In this document: in pieces, positions 5,960-7,944 of the stretch
Numbering within the stretch: the stretch's first letter is position 1
How the letters are laid out: each line of letters begins with the position of its first letter
From: an uncultured Oscillospiraceae bacterium
Lineage (GTDB): Bacteria; Bacillota; Clostridia; Oscillospirales; Oscillospiraceae
DNA: 7,944 nucleotides
Assembly: GCA_934643765.1 (NCBI GenBank)
Contig: CAKUCT010000083.1
Coordinates: 1-7,944 of the forward strand
Direction of reading: 5' to 3'
Translations under genes and position numbers: made by a program
Notes under the pieces: model-generated
The model's database searches: none
The model's input: only the letters and a program-made list of their open reading frames with translations
What the model was told of the DNA's origin: nothing

Positions 5960-7390
5960 GCGGGCGGAGGGCAGCGTGAAGCTGAATTCCGTCACGCCGT
6001 TTTCACTGGTGGCCCAGATTTCGCCGCCGTGCGCGCCGACGATGGTTTTTGCGATGTAAAGGCCAAGGCCCCAGCCCTCGCGGTCGGCAGAGCGCGCCTT
6101 GTCCGCCTTGTGGAAGCGGTCAAACAGCAGCGGCAGCTCCTCCGGCGGAATGGTCGGGCCGGTGTTGCGGACGCTCAGATGGGCCTTCTGGCCGTCCTGG
6201 GCCAGAATCAGACCCAGATTTCCGCCCGCCGGGCAGAACTTGATGGCGTTGTCGATAAGGTTGTAGATGACCTGTGTGATCGCGTCGCGGTCGGCCTTGA
6301 TCCAGACCGGCTTTTCCGGCAGATCCACGTTGACCTGCAGACGGCAGCTGTTGATCTTCTGCTCAAAGGTAATCAGTACGTCGCTCATTGCCTCGCCAAG
6401 GTCAAAGCGCGTCTTTCTCGACTCGTCGATCCCCTGTGCCTGCAGGCGGCTCAGATCCAGCATGCTGCGCACCAGGCGCGAGAGCCTGCGCACCTCGCTT
6501 GAGACGATCTGCAGATAGTGCTTCTGCGTCTCGGGCGGAATGGTGCCGTCCAGAATGCCGTCGACATAGCCGCCGATGGTGGTCATCGGGGTTTTGAGCT
6601 CGTGCGACACGTTGGCGATGAACTCCTGCCGGCGCTGCTCAGACTGCTCCAGAGAGTCCGCCATTGTGTTGAAGGCGAGGGCCAGATCGTTCATTTCGCG
6701 CGTGTTCTGCTTCGTCTGCTCCACGCGCAGCTTTGTCTCGCCGTAGCCAAAGCGCCGGGCAACATCGGCCATCTGGCCGAGCGGGCGCACGAGCGAGTGC
6801 GACAGGAAGGTCGCCACAACCAGCGCCAGGCCGAGCGCGGCGATGGCGGTGTAGATAAAGAAGGTGCTGCTGCGCAGCATATAATCTGTCGTCTGGTTCA
6901 TCGGCGCGGAGACGACCACGAAGCCAAGCAGATCGCCCGTTTCATCGGAGACAATGGCCTGCCCGGCCAGAAACCGCTTGTCGTCATAGATGCCGCTCAG
7001 CTCCGCGTTTTTTTCATAGTAGACGCCGTCATGCAGCATGTTCAGCTGCAGCGCTTCATCGACCTGCTTTCCGACGTGCTCACAGGTGAGTTCGCTGCAC
7101 GAGCAGATCCGGACGATGCCGTCTTCGTCGCAGATGAGCGCGCCGACATCGCCGACCTCGGAGAACAGGGAAAGTCCGATCTGGAAGTTCCAGTTGCTCT
7201 CCAGTTCGCCGTCGGAGTCATACGCCTTGGCAAGATCAGCCAGCGCCGAGGCGTCCGCGCTCAGACTTTTTCGTTTTTCGGATTCAACCCAGCTCATCAT
7301 CAAAAACCGGAAGGCGACGCCGGTGATCAGCAGGCACAGCATTAAAAGCGCCGCGATCATGGAAAAGAGCCGGCTGAAGGTTGTTTTCAT
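5957..7390 (-). CDS. Membrane sensor histidine kinase of the HAMP-HisKA-HATPase type
   Basis: Sensor partner of the response regulator encoded just before it; it autophosphorylates on His and passes the phosphate on. The 477 residues show a first membrane segment (about 10-32), an extracytoplasmic sensor of about 143 residues, a second segment (about 177-197), a HAMP linker (about 198-250, with conserved Pro203), and a HisKA domain with VSHELKTP, where His263 is the phosphorylation site. The ATPase domain has the N-box NLIDNAIKF (Asn377, Asn381) and the glycine box EGWGLGL (438-444). The sensor resembles a Cache/PAS-like fold and holds a cluster of cysteines (Cys87, 96, 98, 103) with His105. 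The start overlaps the regulator's stop as ATGA, with GAGGT about 9 bases upstream. The stimulus is unknown; envelope stress is suggested by the neighbouring protease. Confidence 0.95.
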   Translation of the reverse strand: MKTTFSRLFSMIAALLMLCLLITGVAFRFLMMSWVESEKRKSLSADASALADLAKAYDSDGELESNWNFQIGLSLFSEVGDVGALICDEDGIVRICSCSELTCEHVGKQVDEALQLNMLHDGVYYEKNAELSGIYDDKRFLAGQAIVSDETGDLLGFVVVSAPMNQTTDYMLRSSTFFIYTAIAALGLALVVATFLSHSLVRPLGQMADVARRFGYGETKLRVEQTKQNTREMNDLALAFNTMADSLEQSEQRRQEFIANVSHELKTPMTTIGGYVDGILDGTIPPETQKHYLQIVSSEVRRLSRLVRSMLDLSRLQAQGIDESRKTRFDLGEAMSDVLITFEQKINSCRLQVNVDLPEKPVWIKADRDAITQVIYNLIDNAIKFCPAGGNLGLILAQDGQKAHLSVRNTGPTIPPEELPLLFDRFHKADKARSADREGWGLGLYIAKTIVGAHGGEIWATSENGVTEFSFTLPSAR

Positions 7391-7944
7391 TGCTGCACGA
7401 CCTCGAATTTATAGCCGACGCCCCAGACAGTCTTCAGGCTCCACTGATCGGACACACCCTCCAGCTTTTCGCGCAGGCGCTTGATATGGACATCGACCGT
7501 CCGGCTGTCGCCGAAGTAATCAAAGCCCCAGACCTCGTCGAGCAGCTGGTTTCTGGTGTAGACGCGGTTGGGGGACGAGGCCAGATGGTACAGAAGCTCC
7601 ATCTCCTTCGGCGGCGTTTCCACGCGCTTGCCGTCGACAATCAGCTCAAACGAATCAAGATCGATGACGAGCTTGTCAAACGTCAGCCGGCGCGGCTTGT
7701 CCTTGCCGCCCTCGCCTTCACCCGCGCGGCGAAGAACCGCTTCGATGCGCGCGAGCACTTCCTTCATTTCAAAGGGCTTGGTGATATAGTCGTCTGCGCC
7801 CTGCTTGAGCCCGGAGACCTTGTCAATGGTCTCGCCCTTGGCGGTGAGCATGATGACCGGCGTTTTGCTGTCCTGGCGGATGGCGCGCAGAACGCCCCAG
7901 CCGTCGAGCACCGGCAGCATCAGATCCAGCAGCACCAGATCCGG
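7387..7944 (-). CDS. OmpR/PhoB-family response regulator, N-terminus cut by window edge
   Basis: Cytoplasmic DNA-binding regulator paired with the downstream kinase. 185 residues are visible and roughly 45 are missing beyond the right edge, so its start and promoter cannot be seen. The receiver part begins PDLVLLDLMLP; the Asp of LLD (codon 7924-7926) is the phosphorylation site. The conserved switch Thr in IMLTAK and the Lys in TKPF follow. A short Gly/Glu/Lys linker leads to a winged-helix domain with the family's TPKE-like segment (here TPPKEMELL), LLDEVWGFDYFGDSRTVDVH as the recognition region, and VWGVGYKF at the end. The stop overlaps the kinase start by four bases (ATGA), the usual arrangement for a co-translated two-component pair. 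Direct control of htrA is inferred from gene order and the dyads upstream of it. Confidence 0.95.
   Translation of the reverse strand, partial: PDLVLLDLMLPVLDGWGVLRAIRQDSKTPVIMLTAKGETIDKVSGLKQGADDYITKPFEMKEVLARIEAVLRRAGEGEGGKDKPRRLTFDKLVIDLDSFELIVDGKRVETPPKEMELLYHLASSPNRVYTRNQLLDEVWGFDYFGDSRTVDVHIKRLREKLEGVSDQWSLKTVWGVGYKFEVVQQ

Noticed and set aside
5939..6502. Open frame of 187 codons on the plus strand opposite the kinase ATPase domain
   Set aside because: It is antisense to the N-box and glycine box, and the Ala/Arg/Val/Gln-rich product lacks motifs.
6518..7345. Open frame of 275 codons on the plus strand opposite the histidine kinase
   Set aside because: It is antisense to a complete kinase with all signature boxes and has no domain motif of its own; a codon-bias shadow.
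1..7944. Insertion sequences, prophage, CRISPR, tRNA or rRNA genes
   Set aside because: No transposase or phage motifs, no regularly spaced repeats and no cloverleaf-like or rRNA-like stretch were seen; the genes occupy nearly all of the window.

Overview
The window reads as chromosomal DNA from a GC-rich Gram-positive anaerobe, most likely a Clostridia member of the Oscillospirales/Ruminococcaceae type. The basis is purine-rich Shine-Dalgarno sites before the genes, C/G-ending codons, a membrane-anchored HtrA protease of the Firmicutes kind, and ABC and histidine kinase proteins that resemble those of gut Clostridia. This is an inference from style, not a database match. No mobile element, tRNA, rRNA or CRISPR array is visible.

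Left half (1-4322, + strand): a tight operon of four genes. It encodes a duplicated-domain sugar/nucleoside-type ABC ATPase, two paralogous RbsC/MglC-type permeases, and a small single-pass membrane protein with an acidic tail. The last three genes are joined by two ATGA stop/start overlaps, and the first gap is only 10 bases. The set looks like an importer missing only its substrate-binding protein, which may lie just upstream because the window opens on the ATPase ribosome binding site. The substrate cannot be read from the sequence. The operon ends in tandem stops (TGA TAA) and a strong intrinsic terminator.

Middle (4323-4443): a convergent junction with three consecutive hairpins. They are a terminator for the ABC operon, a perfect 10-bp inverted repeat of unknown role, and an A-run/T-run bidirectional terminator.

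Right half (4444-7944, - strand): read in the direction of transcription, a response regulator (N-terminus cut by the window edge) overlaps a sensor histidine kinase by ATGA. A 130-base gap follows, then an HtrA-type serine protease with one PDZ domain. The gap holds two dyad-symmetric elements and a weak -10-like box. Two-component system plus HtrA is a familiar arrangement for cell-envelope or secretion-stress control (CssRS-HtrA in Bacillus is the classic case). The working model is that the regulator acts on the htrA promoter, possibly through the dyads.

Most of the content is ordinary. The points most worth a second look are the small coupled membrane protein of the ABC operon, the asymmetric (one consensus, one degenerate) ATP sites of the ABC ATPase, and a cysteine/histidine cluster in the extracytoplasmic sensor domain of the kinase.
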